Part shown: in pieces, positions 45,612 to 53,929 of the stretch
Position numbering within the stretch: position 1 is the stretch's first letter
Layout of the letters: every line of letters begins with the position of its first letter
From: Psychroflexus salarius
Lineage (GTDB): Bacteria > Bacteroidota > Bacteroidia > Flavobacteriales > Flavobacteriaceae
Reading direction: 5' to 3'
DNA: 64,000 nucleotides
Assembly (NCBI RefSeq): GCF_900129035.1
Contig: NZ_FQTW01000008.1
Coordinates: 1-64,000, forward strand
Position numbers and translations under genes: made by a program
The notes under the pieces: model-generated
Told to the model about the DNA's origin: nothing
Seen by the model: the letters and a program-made list of their open reading frames with translations, nothing else
The model's database searches: none

Positions 45612-46061
45612 ATGTCTCTAGAAAAACAAGTTATGGAAAAAATGAAGGCGGCTATGAAAGCTAAAGATAGCGTCGCCTTAGGATCTTTAAGATCGATAAA
45701 AAATGAATTATTAAAAGCCAAAACATCTTCAGGTTCAGCTGAAGAATTGAGTGAAGCTGAGGAACTCAAGCTATTACAAAAGTTAGTGAAACAACGTAAA
45801 GAGAGTGCTCAAGTTTATCAAGAACAAGGTCGTGAAGATTTAGCTGAAGCTGAATTGAGTGAAGCAAAAATTATTGAAACTTTTTTACCTGAACAATTAT
45901 CTGAAGAAGAAATTGAAGCGAAAGTTAAAGCAATAATAACTGAAGTTAATGCTGAAGGTATGAAGGATATGGGTAAAGTTATGGGTTTAGCCTCTAAGCA
46001 ATTGGCTGGGAAAGCTGATGGCAAAACTATTTCTAAGCTTGTAAAACAGCATTTATCGTAA
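45612..46061 (+). CDS. yqeY: GatB/YqeY domain protein
   Basis: The 149-residue soluble helical protein matches the YqeY family: EKMKAAMKAKDSVALGSLRSI at the N terminus (two segments), LLQKLVKQRKESA, and the C-terminal MGKVMGLASKQLAGKADGK (two parts) that resembles the tRNA-binding tail of GatB. Its function is unsettled; a role in tRNA-dependent amidation has been proposed. In flavobacteria it is commonly found next to ftsZ, which here lies 12 kb upstream. Confidence 0.93.
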   Translation: MSLEKQVMEKMKAAMKAKDSVALGSLRSIKNELLKAKTSSGSAEELSEAEELKLLQKLVKQRKESAQVYQEQGREDLAEAELSEAKIIETFLPEQLSEEEIEAKVKAIITEVNAEGMKDMGKVMGLASKQLAGKADGKTISKLVKQHLS

Positions 46062-46082
46062 AGGCTTTTAGCTATTTCACAT

Positions 46083-46124
46083 AAAAACAAAACCCCAAAA
46101 CTTTAGTTTTGGGGTTTTGTTTTT
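46083..46124. terminator. Bidirectional terminator after yqeY
   Basis: A perfect 19-bp stem pairs 46083-46101 with 46106-46124 (core ACCCCAAAAC/GTTTTGGGGT) around loop TTTA, between convergent yqeY and the DUF3276 gene. Confidence 0.92.
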
Positions 46125-46139
46125 AAAAAAAGTAGATTT

Positions 46140-46514
46140 TTATATATCGTCAAACTTTACATCAGTAAAAGCTTTTGTTTCTTCTAAAACATTTTCATGA
46201 CTAAGGTTGTTTTCTTTTTTGAAGTCACTTTGATGTCGCTCACTAATCACTTCTTCGCCTTTTTCATTAACAATAAACTGTGTGGCTTCTTCTAAGGCTT
46301 CTTTAAACCCATCAAAATCTTCTTTGTAAAGATAAATTTTGTGCTTTTTATAAAAAAATGAACCATCATCATTTGTAAACTTTTTACTTTCAGTAATTGT
46401 TAGATAATAGTCATCTGCTTTTGTAGAACGTACGTCAAAAAAATAAGTTCTTCTACCAGCTCTAATCACCCTTGAAAAGATGTCGTCATTCTTCATCATG
46501 CCTTGATCACTCAT
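46140..46514 (-). CDS. DUF3276 (PUR-alpha-like nucleic-acid-binding) protein
   Basis: The 124-residue protein has the Bacteroidota PUR-family pattern FSRVIRAGRRTYFFDVRST, DYYLTITESKKF and KHKIYLYKEDFDGFKEAL. Related proteins bind single-stranded nucleic acid through a PUR repeat dimer; the cellular role in flavobacteria is not known to me. It is monocistronic. Confidence 0.88.
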   Translation of the reverse strand: MSDQGMMKNDDIFSRVIRAGRRTYFFDVRSTKADDYYLTITESKKFTNDDGSFFYKKHKIYLYKEDFDGFKEALEEATQFIVNEKGEEVISERHQSDFKKENNLSHENVLEETKAFTDVKFDDI

Positions 46515-46579
46515 AATAATTTTTTGATTTGTTTAAGTGTCAAAAATCATAAAAAAAAATAAAAAAAACCAAGCTTTAC

Positions 46580-48361
46580 TTAGGTTTCTTTTTTGGTAAG
46601 TTGTTTTTCGTAAAGCGACTTATAATAACCTTTAGTTTTAACAAGTTGGTTGTGAGTGCCTTCTTGAATAATTTTGCCGTTGTCTAAAACCAAAACTTTG
46701 TTTGCAGTTCTAGCTGAAGAAGCTCTATGGCTTACAATTACAGCTGTTTTTTTACTTGAAATTTCATTAAGGTTGTTAAATATTTCTTCTTCAGTTTCGG
46801 TATCAACTGCCGAAAGGCAATCATCAAATAAAACAATATTAGGATTTTTAATAATAGCTCTAGCGATAGAAACACGTTGTTTTTGCCCACCTGATAGCGT
46901 GATGCCTCGTTCACCTAACACAGTATCATAAGATTTACTGAAGTTTTTAATATTGTTGTGAACTGCAGCATATTTAGCTGCTTTTATAATATCATCTTCA
47001 GTGGCATCATGTTTTCCAAATTTAATATTCTCTCGTATACTTTCACTAAACAAAAATGCATCTTGAGGTACATATCCAATTTGCTTTCTAAGTTCAAATA
47101 AGTTAAAACTCTCAATGGGCTGATCATCTATTAAAATTTCGCCTTCAGTGACATCATAAAGCCTGCCGATGAGCTCAAGAATGGTTGATTTTCCTGAGCC
47201 TGTTTTTCCTAAAATTACCAAACTATTTCCAGGTTCTAAAACAAATGAAATATTTTTTAGCGCTGTAATATTGGTATCTTCGTAAGTGAAGCTTACGTTT
47301 TTAAATTCAATTTTGCCTTTAATTTTTTGATTTCGGTCTGACGTATTTTTAACACTTGGTTTTTCACTTAAGAATTCGTTTATTCTAACTTGAGAGGCTT
47401 CAGCTTGTTGAATCATAGAGGTAATCCAGCCAACTGATGCCACAGGCCAAGTAAGCATATTTACATATAATATAAACTCAATTATTACACCAACGCTTTC
47501 AATTTGGCCATCAATATATTGCTGCCCACCTACATAAATTACAATAAGGTTACTAAAGCCAATCAATAACACCATTAACGGGAAAAATATGGCTTGAACT
47601 CTAGCTAAGTCTACATTCTTTAAATTACTTTCTTCAGCTAAACCTTTAAAGTCGCTTTTAAATTTAGGCTGAATACCATAAGATTTTATGACTGCAATTC
47701 CGCTAAAACTTTCTTGCGTAAAAGTGTTTAATCGGGATAAAAATTGCTGTACAATTGTACTACGTTTATTAATAGCGACACTTAATCTGTATATAGCAAC
47801 CGATAAAATGGGCAGAGGTATTAAAGTGTATAAAGTAAGCATTGGTGCAGCACTAACCATGTATGAAATAACCACAACAAACAAGGTTAAGGTTTGTACA
47901 CCATACATTAAAGCGGGACCAACATACATTCTTACTTTTGAAACGTCTTCAGATATACGATTCATTAAATCACCTGTTCTATTTCTCTTATAAAAATTAA
48001 GTGATAAGTTTTGGTATTGTTCAAATACTTCATTTTTAAGGTCATATTCAATAAAGCGAGATACTACAATAAAGGTTTGCCGCATCAAAAATGTAAAAAT
48101 GGCTGAAGCCAAAGCGGCTCCAATAATCAATGCAATATTCAGCATTAATTCATTTTTAACGACTTCTAAATCAGTAATTTCATTATTCAAGTAGCGTTCA
48201 ATAACCGTAGTAGAGTTTCTGATAAGTTGTGGTGTAAAAATGGCAAACACACGAGCACCAATTGTAATGATAAGCCCTAGCAATAGTCGCCACTTATACT
48301 TGTAGAGGTATTTATTAAGATGCTTTAATGCTTTCAACTGGTTTAATTTGTAAGACTGCAA
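46580..48361 (-). CDS. ABC transporter, fused permease and ATPase (exporter type)
   Basis: The 593-residue half-transporter has an ABC type 1 membrane domain of six helices (about 20-310) and a nucleotide-binding domain (about 340-590). Walker A is LGKTGSGKST, the signature LSGGQKQRVSIARAI, and Walker B VLFDDCLSAVD. It should work as a homodimer exporting lipids, peptides or drugs, in the MsbA/MdlB class; substrate unknown. Divergent from nusB with about 130 bp between. Confidence 0.93.
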   Translation of the reverse strand: MQSYKLNQLKALKHLNKYLYKYKWRLLLGLIITIGARVFAIFTPQLIRNSTTVIERYLNNEITDLEVVKNELMLNIALIIGAALASAIFTFLMRQTFIVVSRFIEYDLKNEVFEQYQNLSLNFYKRNRTGDLMNRISEDVSKVRMYVGPALMYGVQTLTLFVVVISYMVSAAPMLTLYTLIPLPILSVAIYRLSVAINKRSTIVQQFLSRLNTFTQESFSGIAVIKSYGIQPKFKSDFKGLAEESNLKNVDLARVQAIFFPLMVLLIGFSNLIVIYVGGQQYIDGQIESVGVIIEFILYVNMLTWPVASVGWITSMIQQAEASQVRINEFLSEKPSVKNTSDRNQKIKGKIEFKNVSFTYEDTNITALKNISFVLEPGNSLVILGKTGSGKSTILELIGRLYDVTEGEILIDDQPIESFNLFELRKQIGYVPQDAFLFSESIRENIKFGKHDATEDDIIKAAKYAAVHNNIKNFSKSYDTVLGERGITLSGGQKQRVSIARAIIKNPNIVLFDDCLSAVDTETEEEIFNNLNEISSKKTAVIVSHRASSARTANKVLVLDNGKIIQEGTHNQLVKTKGYYKSLYEKQLTKKET

Positions 48362-48461
48362 ATGTAATATTATTCAGTTTAGCGCTATTGCTACTAACAT
48401 AAGTTTAATAGAGAAGTTGACTAAAAATCTAATAAAATTGAATTACTCTTATTTTAAATCT

Positions 48462-48469
48462 TATTTTTG
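48462..48469 (+). promoter_or_regulatory. Candidate -7 element for nusB
   Basis: TATTTTTG matches TAnnTTTG, 20 bp upstream of the ATG at 48490. Confidence 0.5.
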
Positions 48470-48489
48470 CAAACTGAAAATTTTATTAA

Positions 48490-49431
48490 ATGCTTACAAG
48501 ACGCCATATTCGTGCTAAAGTTATGCAATCTATCTATGCCTTTAATAAAGGAAATAGAGAAGTGATGCAAACAGAACAAAAGTTTCTAAAGAAAAGCATG
48601 AAAGATATGCATGACTTATTCTTGCTTAATTTAAGTCTATTAGTTGAAGTTAAAGAAATAGCTTCAAACTATTACGAATTAAGTAAAAAGAAGTTTTTAG
48701 CAACCGAAGCCGATCGCCAACCTAACTTAAATTTCACTAATAATAAGCTAATTCAAAAGCTAGAAGATGAGTCTAACTTGTTTGATCTTTTGTCTAATCG
48801 AAAGTTAAATCAATGGAAACATGACGATGAGGTTCCAAAACAAATTTGGGAAGATTGTTTAAAAAGCGAGTTTTATTCAGATTACAATTCTCAAAAACAA
48901 TCATCATTTAAAGATGACAAAAATTTTGTTATTGAATTATTCAAAAAGATCATCGCTCCAAATGATTTTTTATACGATTATTATGAAGATAACAAGCTAA
49001 CTTGGATAGATGATTTCCCGATTGTTAACACGAGTTTAGTTAAATTTTTGAGTAATATTTCTGAAGACGATGAACAAATTAAAGTTCCTCAACTTTTCGC
49101 TAATTTAGATGATGAAGATTTTGCCAACAGATTATTTACAAAATCTTTACTGTTTAATGAAGAGTTTGAAACAGCTTTAGTAGGGAAAACACCAAATTGG
49201 GATAAAGACCGAATTGCAGAGCTTGATCGGATATTAATTAAAATGGCGCTTTGCGAATTCACACAATTTTCAAGCATTCCTATTCGAGTAACAATTAATG
49301 AATATTTAGAGTTAGCTAAAAATTATTCAACGCCTAAAAGCGCAACATTTATAAACGGTGTGCTTGATAAACTATCTAAAGAGTTTGAAGAATCTGGAAA
49401 AATTAATAAAATAGGACGTGGATTGATGTAA
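48490..49431 (+). CDS. nusB: Transcription antitermination factor NusB (long form)
   Basis: The 313-residue protein is over twice the usual NusB length of about 140. The first segment, MLTRRHIRAKVMQSIYAFNKG, resembles the RNA-binding start of NusB. The classical C-terminal helices appear at about 220-300, with TPNWDKDRIAELDRILIKMAL, SSIPIRVTINEYLELAK and FINGVLDKL. A roughly 100-residue insertion lies between. NusB binds boxA RNA with S10 in rRNA antitermination. It leads a run with the DUF1573 and yajC genes. Confidence 0.92.
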   Translation: MLTRRHIRAKVMQSIYAFNKGNREVMQTEQKFLKKSMKDMHDLFLLNLSLLVEVKEIASNYYELSKKKFLATEADRQPNLNFTNNKLIQKLEDESNLFDLLSNRKLNQWKHDDEVPKQIWEDCLKSEFYSDYNSQKQSSFKDDKNFVIELFKKIIAPNDFLYDYYEDNKLTWIDDFPIVNTSLVKFLSNISEDDEQIKVPQLFANLDDEDFANRLFTKSLLFNEEFETALVGKTPNWDKDRIAELDRILIKMALCEFTQFSSIPIRVTINEYLELAKNYSTPKSATFINGVLDKLSKEFEESGKINKIGRGLM

Positions 49432-49446
49432 TCATCGTTTTTTTTA

Positions 49447-49454
49447 TATTTTTG
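49447..49454 (+). promoter_or_regulatory. Candidate -7 element for the DUF1573 gene and yajC
   Basis: TATTTTTG matches TAnnTTTG, 22 bp upstream of the ATG at 49477. Confidence 0.5.
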
Positions 49455-49476
49455 AATAAATTTAAATTTAGTAAAA

Positions 49477-49953
49477 ATGAAAAGAATTTTTTTATCATTA
49501 TTAGCCGTTGGTGCATTGAGTTTAACCTCATGTAAACAAAATGCAGCTGAAGAAGTTGATACTAAAAAAGCAGAAACAGCAGCAGTACAAGATTCTAAAG
49601 AGCAAAAGTTTCCAGAAATGCAGTTCGATGAATCAATGCACGATTTTGGAACAATTAATGAAGGCGATATCGTAGAGCATGTATTTACATTTACCAATAC
49701 TGGTGAGGCGCCACTTGTAATTACAAACGCAAAAGGAAGTTGTGGTTGTACAGTACCTACTTATCCAAGAAATGAGCAAATCATGCCTGGCGATAAAGGT
49801 GAAATGACCGTAAAATTTAATTCTAATGGTAAGCCTAACCAACAAATGAAAAGCATTAGAATTACTGCCAATACAGAAAAAGGTACTGAAACTCTAAGAA
49901 TTAAGGCTTTTGTAAATCCTAAAAATCCTAAAGCTGGTTCTCCAGTAAAATAA
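49477..49953 (+). CDS. DUF1573 domain lipoprotein
   Basis: The 158-residue lipoprotein has lipobox LTSC at residues about 17-20, a low-complexity Ala/Glu/Lys stretch, then one DUF1573 immunoglobulin-like domain. It begins FGTINEGDIVEHVFTFTNTG and includes ITNAKGSCGCTVPTYP and a GEMTVKFNSNGK segment. Such proteins are common in Bacteroidota envelopes and their function is unknown. It is separated from yajC by one base, so both are cotranscribed. Confidence 0.9.
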   Translation: MKRIFLSLLAVGALSLTSCKQNAAEEVDTKKAETAAVQDSKEQKFPEMQFDESMHDFGTINEGDIVEHVFTFTNTGEAPLVITNAKGSCGCTVPTYPRNEQIMPGDKGEMTVKFNSNGKPNQQMKSIRITANTEKGTETLRIKAFVNPKNPKAGSPVK

Positions 49954-49954
49954 T

Positions 49955-50251
49955 ATGGAGCAATTACAAAGTTTTTTACCTTTAGTCTTAATATTTGTTG
50001 TGCTTTATTTTTTCATGATTAGACCACAAATGAAAAAACAAAAGCAAGAAAAAAACTTTATTAATGACATTAAAAAAGGTGATCGTATTGTTACAAAAAG
50101 TGGTTTACACGGTAAAGTAGCAGATACTAGTGAAAAGTTAGATGCTATTATTATCGAAACAGGTTCTGGGAAAATGACTTTTGATAAGTCAGCGATTTCT
50201 CTAGAATTAACAAGTAAACTAAACAATCCTAAAGAAGATAAAAAGAAATAA
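49955..50251 (+). CDS. yajC: Preprotein translocase accessory subunit YajC
   Basis: The 98-residue inner-membrane protein has one N-terminal helix followed by the signature FFMIRPQMKKQKQEKNF and a small basic domain containing KKGDRIVTKSGLHGKVADT (two parts). YajC associates with SecDF. A terminator lies 27 bp after the stop. Confidence 0.95.
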   Translation: MEQLQSFLPLVLIFVVLYFFMIRPQMKKQKQEKNFINDIKKGDRIVTKSGLHGKVADTSEKLDAIIIETGSGKMTFDKSAISLELTSKLNNPKEDKKK

Positions 50252-50277
50252 TCTTTTTTTGAGATCTAAATTTACAT

Positions 50278-50305
50278 AAGCTATCTTTAACGAGATAGCT
50301 TTTTT
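50278..50305 (+). terminator. Terminator after yajC
   Basis: AAGCTATCT (50278-50286) pairs with AGATAGCTT (50293-50301) around a 6-base loop, followed by a T-run. Confidence 0.8.
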
Positions 50306-50317
50306 AATTTTTAAACA

Positions 50318-50875
50318 ATGGCATTAACAGAATCAAACCCAATTGAAATAGGCTTTAAAGCACCAGACTTTACATTACAAGACAGTGTTTCTAATGAAGT
50401 TTTTGAACTTTATAAAGATTTACGCGGTGAAAAAGGAACTGTAATTATGTTTATATGTAATCATTGTCCTTATGTTGTGCATGTGATTGAAGAATTAGTC
50501 CGTATAGCCAATGATTATCGTGTTACCGGATTTAGCTTTGTCGCTATTTCGAGTAATGATATTTTAAAATATCCTCAAGATTCACCTCAAAAAATGTATG
50601 AATTTGCACGAGAACATGATTTTCCGTTTCCATATTTATATGATGAAACTCAATTAATCGCAAAGGCTTATCAAGCTATGTGCACACCAGATATTTATGT
50701 ATTCGATAGAGACCTTAAGCTAAATTACCACGGACAGATAGATGACTCGCGACCTCAAAACAATATCCCAATTTCAGGGACTTCATTAAGGCAAGCTTTA
50801 GACTTTATATTAAGTAATAAGTCGCCTATAAAAACTCAAAAACCTGCCATGGGTTGCGGAATTAAATGGAAATAA
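50318..50875 (+). CDS. Thioredoxin-family protein (AhpC/TSA or ResA-like fold)
   Basis: The 185-residue protein has no signal peptide. After a KAPDFTLQD segment typical of peroxiredoxin/thioredoxin-like proteins comes the redox pair CNHCPYVVHV near residue 47, then CTPDIYVFDRDLKLNYHGQ and an RQALDFIL tail with a C-terminal MGCGIKW. It is likely a cytosolic disulfide reductase or peroxidase-like protein; the partner is unknown. Confidence 0.88.
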   Translation: MALTESNPIEIGFKAPDFTLQDSVSNEVFELYKDLRGEKGTVIMFICNHCPYVVHVIEELVRIANDYRVTGFSFVAISSNDILKYPQDSPQKMYEFAREHDFPFPYLYDETQLIAKAYQAMCTPDIYVFDRDLKLNYHGQIDDSRPQNNIPISGTSLRQALDFILSNKSPIKTQKPAMGCGIKWK

Positions 50876-50876
50876 A

Positions 50877-50897
50877 AAGCCTCTAAGTAAGAGGCTT
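50877..50897 (-). terminator. Terminator of the NUMOD4/HNH gene
   Basis: AAGCCTCT (50877-50884) pairs with AGAGGCTT (50890-50897) around AAGTA. Only the minus strand continues into a T-rich tract, so it probably ends transcription from the right. Confidence 0.65.
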
Positions 50898-50925
50898 AAA
50901 TTCAAATTTATCGGTTTAAGTCAAG

Positions 50926-51471
50926 TTAAATTTTAACGTGAGTCCAGTTTTTTCCTTTTTTGATGCGGTAAAGTTGCATTTCAGAAATTTGAAACTTTTT
51001 TGCTAAATCACGCATTTTATATTTGCGGTTTGGACTATTTAGCATGCGCTTAATTTTTCTAACATCATCTTCGCTTAGCTTAGAATTTTTGACCATCTTA
51101 GACTTGGCTAGCCATTTAGGGTTTTTAAATTGATGTTTTTCTTTTTCTTTTTTATTAGCCCATGCCAAGTTAGAAACGTGATTATTTTGCTTATCGTAGT
51201 CTTTATGAATCACAAAGATTTGATCGTCTCTTTTATCTAAAAAAGTTTCAGCAATCAATTTATGTAAATATCTGGATCTATTGCCGCCAGCTTTTAAAGT
51301 GATACTTACACTTGCGTAACCGTTTATATTACCAAGCTTTACGGGCCAAGTTTTACCTGTTTTTTTTATTCGTCTTGCGTCACCGAGATTAGAGACTTCA
51401 ATGCTCTGATTTTCTTTAAATTGCGGTTCAAGTTCAACCGTTCTCCATTCTTCTTCTTGATTTTTAGTCAT
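50926..51471 (-). CDS. NUMOD4/HNH-like protein with C-terminal helix-turn-helix
   Basis: The 181-residue protein begins with a NUMOD4-like module (WRTVELEPQF, IEVSNLGDARRI). An HNH_3-like module follows, with RYLHKLIAETF, VIHKDYDKQNNHVSNLAW. The C-terminal part (about 125-175) is a helix-turn-helix of the NUMOD/resolvase kind (MRDLAKKFQISEMQLYRIKKG). This is the layout of GIY-YIG/HNH homing endonucleases, but the gene is free-standing, not in an intron or intein. It may be a domesticated DNA-binding protein; nuclease activity is unproven. Confidence 0.8.
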   Translation of the reverse strand: MTKNQEEEWRTVELEPQFKENQSIEVSNLGDARRIKKTGKTWPVKLGNINGYASVSITLKAGGNRSRYLHKLIAETFLDKRDDQIFVIHKDYDKQNNHVSNLAWANKKEKEKHQFKNPKWLAKSKMVKNSKLSEDDVRKIKRMLNSPNRKYKMRDLAKKFQISEMQLYRIKKGKNWTHVKI

Positions 51472-51494
51472 GATTTAAAATTTTGGGGTACAGA

Positions 51495-51502
51495 CAAATA
51501 TA
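51495..51502 (-). promoter_or_regulatory. Candidate -7 element of the NUMOD4/HNH gene
   Basis: On the minus strand the bases read TATATTTG, 23 bp upstream of the ATG at 51471. Confidence 0.5.
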
Positions 51503-51520
51503 TATAAAAATGAAATATAA

Positions 51521-52141
51521 TTAAACAATTGATTTAAAGAATCTTAAAAAAAATAGTTTAATATGATATTTTATGTAAGTTTTTGATTTTAACGCTGATG
51601 CGTTGTGATTATGTTTAAAACTATCTAAGGCATTTTGAAGATCACCTTTAGCTTCAATAAAGTCCCAAAATGTCTTAAAATCATTTTCAATATGATCTAT
51701 ATCAATCACCAAGGTATGCTTTTGCTTATTGATAAAATTTTCAATAGTCGTTGTCATATTATCTACAAAATCAGTTGAAATTTGCTCTATTTGCTTTGCA
51801 TTAAGTTTTTCGGTTGGTGTTTTTTTTATACCGTCACAGTAAGCTTTAAAAATACTATTCGGGTAATAAGTTCTCTTGGTAAAACTTTTGGCCACTTTAG
51901 CAGAATCACGTTTAAGGTAAATATACTTGGCTTTGTTGCCATAGTATTTTTCAAGTCGTCCTAAATCCCAAATTAATCGGTTATCAGCCTCGATGTGTTG
52001 ATCAGGAAACTCAAAACGCTCTTTACCTAGTAAGCGTGATTTTGTTTCGTGTCCACATGTGAAATTGGTTATGTGTTTGCAAGCTTTTATAAAACTTACT
52101 GAACCAGACCTTCCTGTACATAAAATGAAAATATGAGCCAT
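51521..52141 (-). CDS. Sulfotransferase-like P-loop protein
   Basis: The 206-residue protein begins MAHIFILCTGRSGSVSF, a phosphosulfate-binding loop as in PAPS-dependent sulfotransferases. A later IYLKRDSAKVAKSF segment resembles the second PAPS-binding element. The ATG at 52141 is chosen because it puts this loop at the N terminus and starts one base after the upstream ATPase stop. The longer frame to 52174 adds an unsupported extension. Acceptor substrate unknown. Its place at the end of a cobalamin-type ABC operon is unexpected. Confidence 0.78.
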   Translation of the reverse strand: MAHIFILCTGRSGSVSFIKACKHITNFTCGHETKSRLLGKERFEFPDQHIEADNRLIWDLGRLEKYYGNKAKYIYLKRDSAKVAKSFTKRTYYPNSIFKAYCDGIKKTPTEKLNAKQIEQISTDFVDNMTTTIENFINKQKHTLVIDIDHIENDFKTFWDFIEAKGDLQNALDSFKHNHNASALKSKTYIKYHIKLFFLRFFKSIV

Positions 52142-52142
52142 A

Positions 52143-52910
52143 TTATAATTTAAATAGTAATTGATTTTCATCAAACTTAATCATGTTTGAAGGAAACAAT
52201 TGATTTAAAATTCCAGTAGAAGCTAATTTTTTTGGTGATCCGAAATGTGTTGAACCCTCATGAATCAAAATAATCTTATCACAAAGTTGAAGTGATAAAT
52301 TTATTTCATGCGTTGCGAAAATAACCGCTTTATTCTTTTGTTCACTAATATTTTGCAACAGCTTAAAGGTTTGTATCTTGTGATACATATCTAAATGTGT
52401 TGTTGGTTCATCTAAAATAATGAGTGGTGTTTGTTGGGCAATAACTCTCGCAATCATGACCTTTTGAAACTGACCATCGCTTAAGTTGCTACATTTTGTG
52501 TTAAGTGGTTTTGTTATACCAACATCTCTTGCGGCATTTACAATTTGTTTTTGGTCTTCTCGGGTTAATTTTCCAATCCAATTTGTGTAAGGATGTCTAC
52601 CAAGCGCAATCACTTCAGCTATGCTTAATGTTTTATTGATATTTTGATTGGCATACACTAATCCCATTTGTCTTGCCCTTGACTTTAGGTCGTAAGATTC
52701 AATAGGTTTTCGATTCAAAAAGACTTTTCCGCTGATAGCTGTTTCCATTTGCGAAATTGTTTTCAGTAGCGTTGATTTTCCAGCACCATTAATACCAATA
52801 ACACCAATTAATTCACTTTGATTCACAGCAATATTGATGTTATTAATAATAGCAGAATTTTGGTAACCTATACTTAGATTTTCAGTATGTAAAATCATTT
52901 TACGCTCCAT
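52143..52910 (-). CDS. Cobalamin/siderophore-type ABC transporter ATPase (BtuD-like)
   Basis: The cytosolic ATPase of the FecCDE/BtuCD class has Walker A IGINGAGKSTLL, signature LSDGQFQKVMIARVI and Walker B LIILDEPTTHLD. Chosen start ATG 52910 (MERKMILHTENL, 255 residues) overlaps the permease stop as TAATG. The upstream in-frame ATG at 52946 lies inside the permease gene. With the adjacent permease and binding protein, and the nearby cobalamin riboswitch, vitamin B12 is the likely substrate. Confidence 0.88.
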   Translation of the reverse strand: MERKMILHTENLSIGYQNSAIINNINIAVNQSELIGVIGINGAGKSTLLKTISQMETAISGKVFLNRKPIESYDLKSRARQMGLVYANQNINKTLSIAEVIALGRHPYTNWIGKLTREDQKQIVNAARDVGITKPLNTKCSNLSDGQFQKVMIARVIAQQTPLIILDEPTTHLDMYHKIQTFKLLQNISEQKNKAVIFATHEINLSLQLCDKIILIHEGSTHFGSPKKLASTGILNQLFPSNMIKFDENQLLFKL

Positions 52911-53929
52911 TAAAAACGAATGTATTTTTGTTTCACTAATAACCAAATAACCACTGGCGCACCTATAATTGATGTTACAGCGTTAATAGGTAAACTCAAT
53001 TCAGAAAATGGTAATTGCGCTATACTATCGCAAAGTAGTAGGAGAGAAGCGCCAAACAAAACAACACTTGGCACCAAAATAATATGATTAGTTGTTTTAA
53101 CTAATTGTCTAGTCAGGTGTGGCACAGCTAAACCTATAAATGCAATAGGTCCCGTAAATGCTGTAATTGCGCCTGCCACTAAGCAAGTTGCCGTAATTAC
53201 TAATAAACGGGTTTGTTTAATGTTAATGCCGAGGCTAGTCGCGTAGTGTTCACCCATCAGCAATGCATTAAGTGGCTTAATTAAAATGATGCTTAACAAA
53301 ATACCTAAACCGCAGCAAATACTTAATAAACCGATTTCAGACCAACTAAGGTTTCCTAAACTTCCTAAAGACCAAAATATGTATTTTTGAAGTTCATCTG
53401 AACTACTAAAAAATGATAAAACATTTACAATAGCACTTGTAATGCTTGAAAACATCAATCCGACAATCAATAGAGCCATGGTGTCTTTTAGACGTTTAGC
53501 TGTGGCTAAAATTGAGAGCATAACTAAAAAACTTCCCAAACTAGAGGCTAAAACAATCACCCAACGTTCGCTGATTTCTGCACTTAAAACAAAACCCAAA
53601 CTTGAGCTACCCAAAACAACCAAGGCAACACCTAAACTTGCGCCACTGCTTAAACCTAAAACATAAGGTCCAGCTAAAGGGTTTCTAAAAAGTGTCTGCA
53701 TTAAAAGTCCGCATAAGGATAAGGCACCACCAACCAAAATACTCGTGATAGTTTTTGGTAATCTGTAATTTTGAATAATATATTGCCAGGTCTCGTTATC
53801 AAGTGTTTGAAAACTGAGCGCTTTTAAAACCTCTAAAAATGGAATATAGACTGAACCTAAACTTAAACTCAACAATAACAAGGCAACAAAACAGAAGCTT
53901 AATAATAAAATTGATTTTGAAGTTTGCAT
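52910..53929 (-). CDS. FecCD/BtuC-family ABC permease
   Basis: The 339-residue inner-membrane protein has about ten helices and the family features RLPKTITSILVGGALSLCGLLMQTLFRNPLA (two parts), GPYVLGLSSGASLG and GPIAFIGLAVPHLTRQLV. It forms the pore for B12 or ferric siderophores. It overlaps the binding-protein gene by one base and the ATPase gene by one base, so the operon is btuF-btuC-btuD-like. Confidence 0.92.
   Translation of the reverse strand: MQTSKSILLLSFCFVALLLLSLSLGSVYIPFLEVLKALSFQTLDNETWQYIIQNYRLPKTITSILVGGALSLCGLLMQTLFRNPLAGPYVLGLSSGASLGVALVVLGSSSLGFVLSAEISERWVIVLASSLGSFLVMLSILATAKRLKDTMALLIVGLMFSSITSAIVNVLSFFSSSDELQKYIFWSLGSLGNLSWSEIGLLSICCGLGILLSIILIKPLNALLMGEHYATSLGINIKQTRLLVITATCLVAGAITAFTGPIAFIGLAVPHLTRQLVKTTNHIILVPSVVLFGASLLLLCDSIAQLPFSELSLPINAVTSIIGAPVVIWLLVKQKYIRF

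Noticed and set aside
47688-47993. Open frame of 101 codons on the plus strand
   Set aside because: It is antisense to the membrane domain of the ABC exporter; its hydrophobic look reflects the complementary strand of helix-coding DNA.
49323-49697. Open frame of 124 codons on the minus strand
   Set aside because: It spans the 3' end of nusB and the start of the DUF1573 gene antisense, both of which are well supported.
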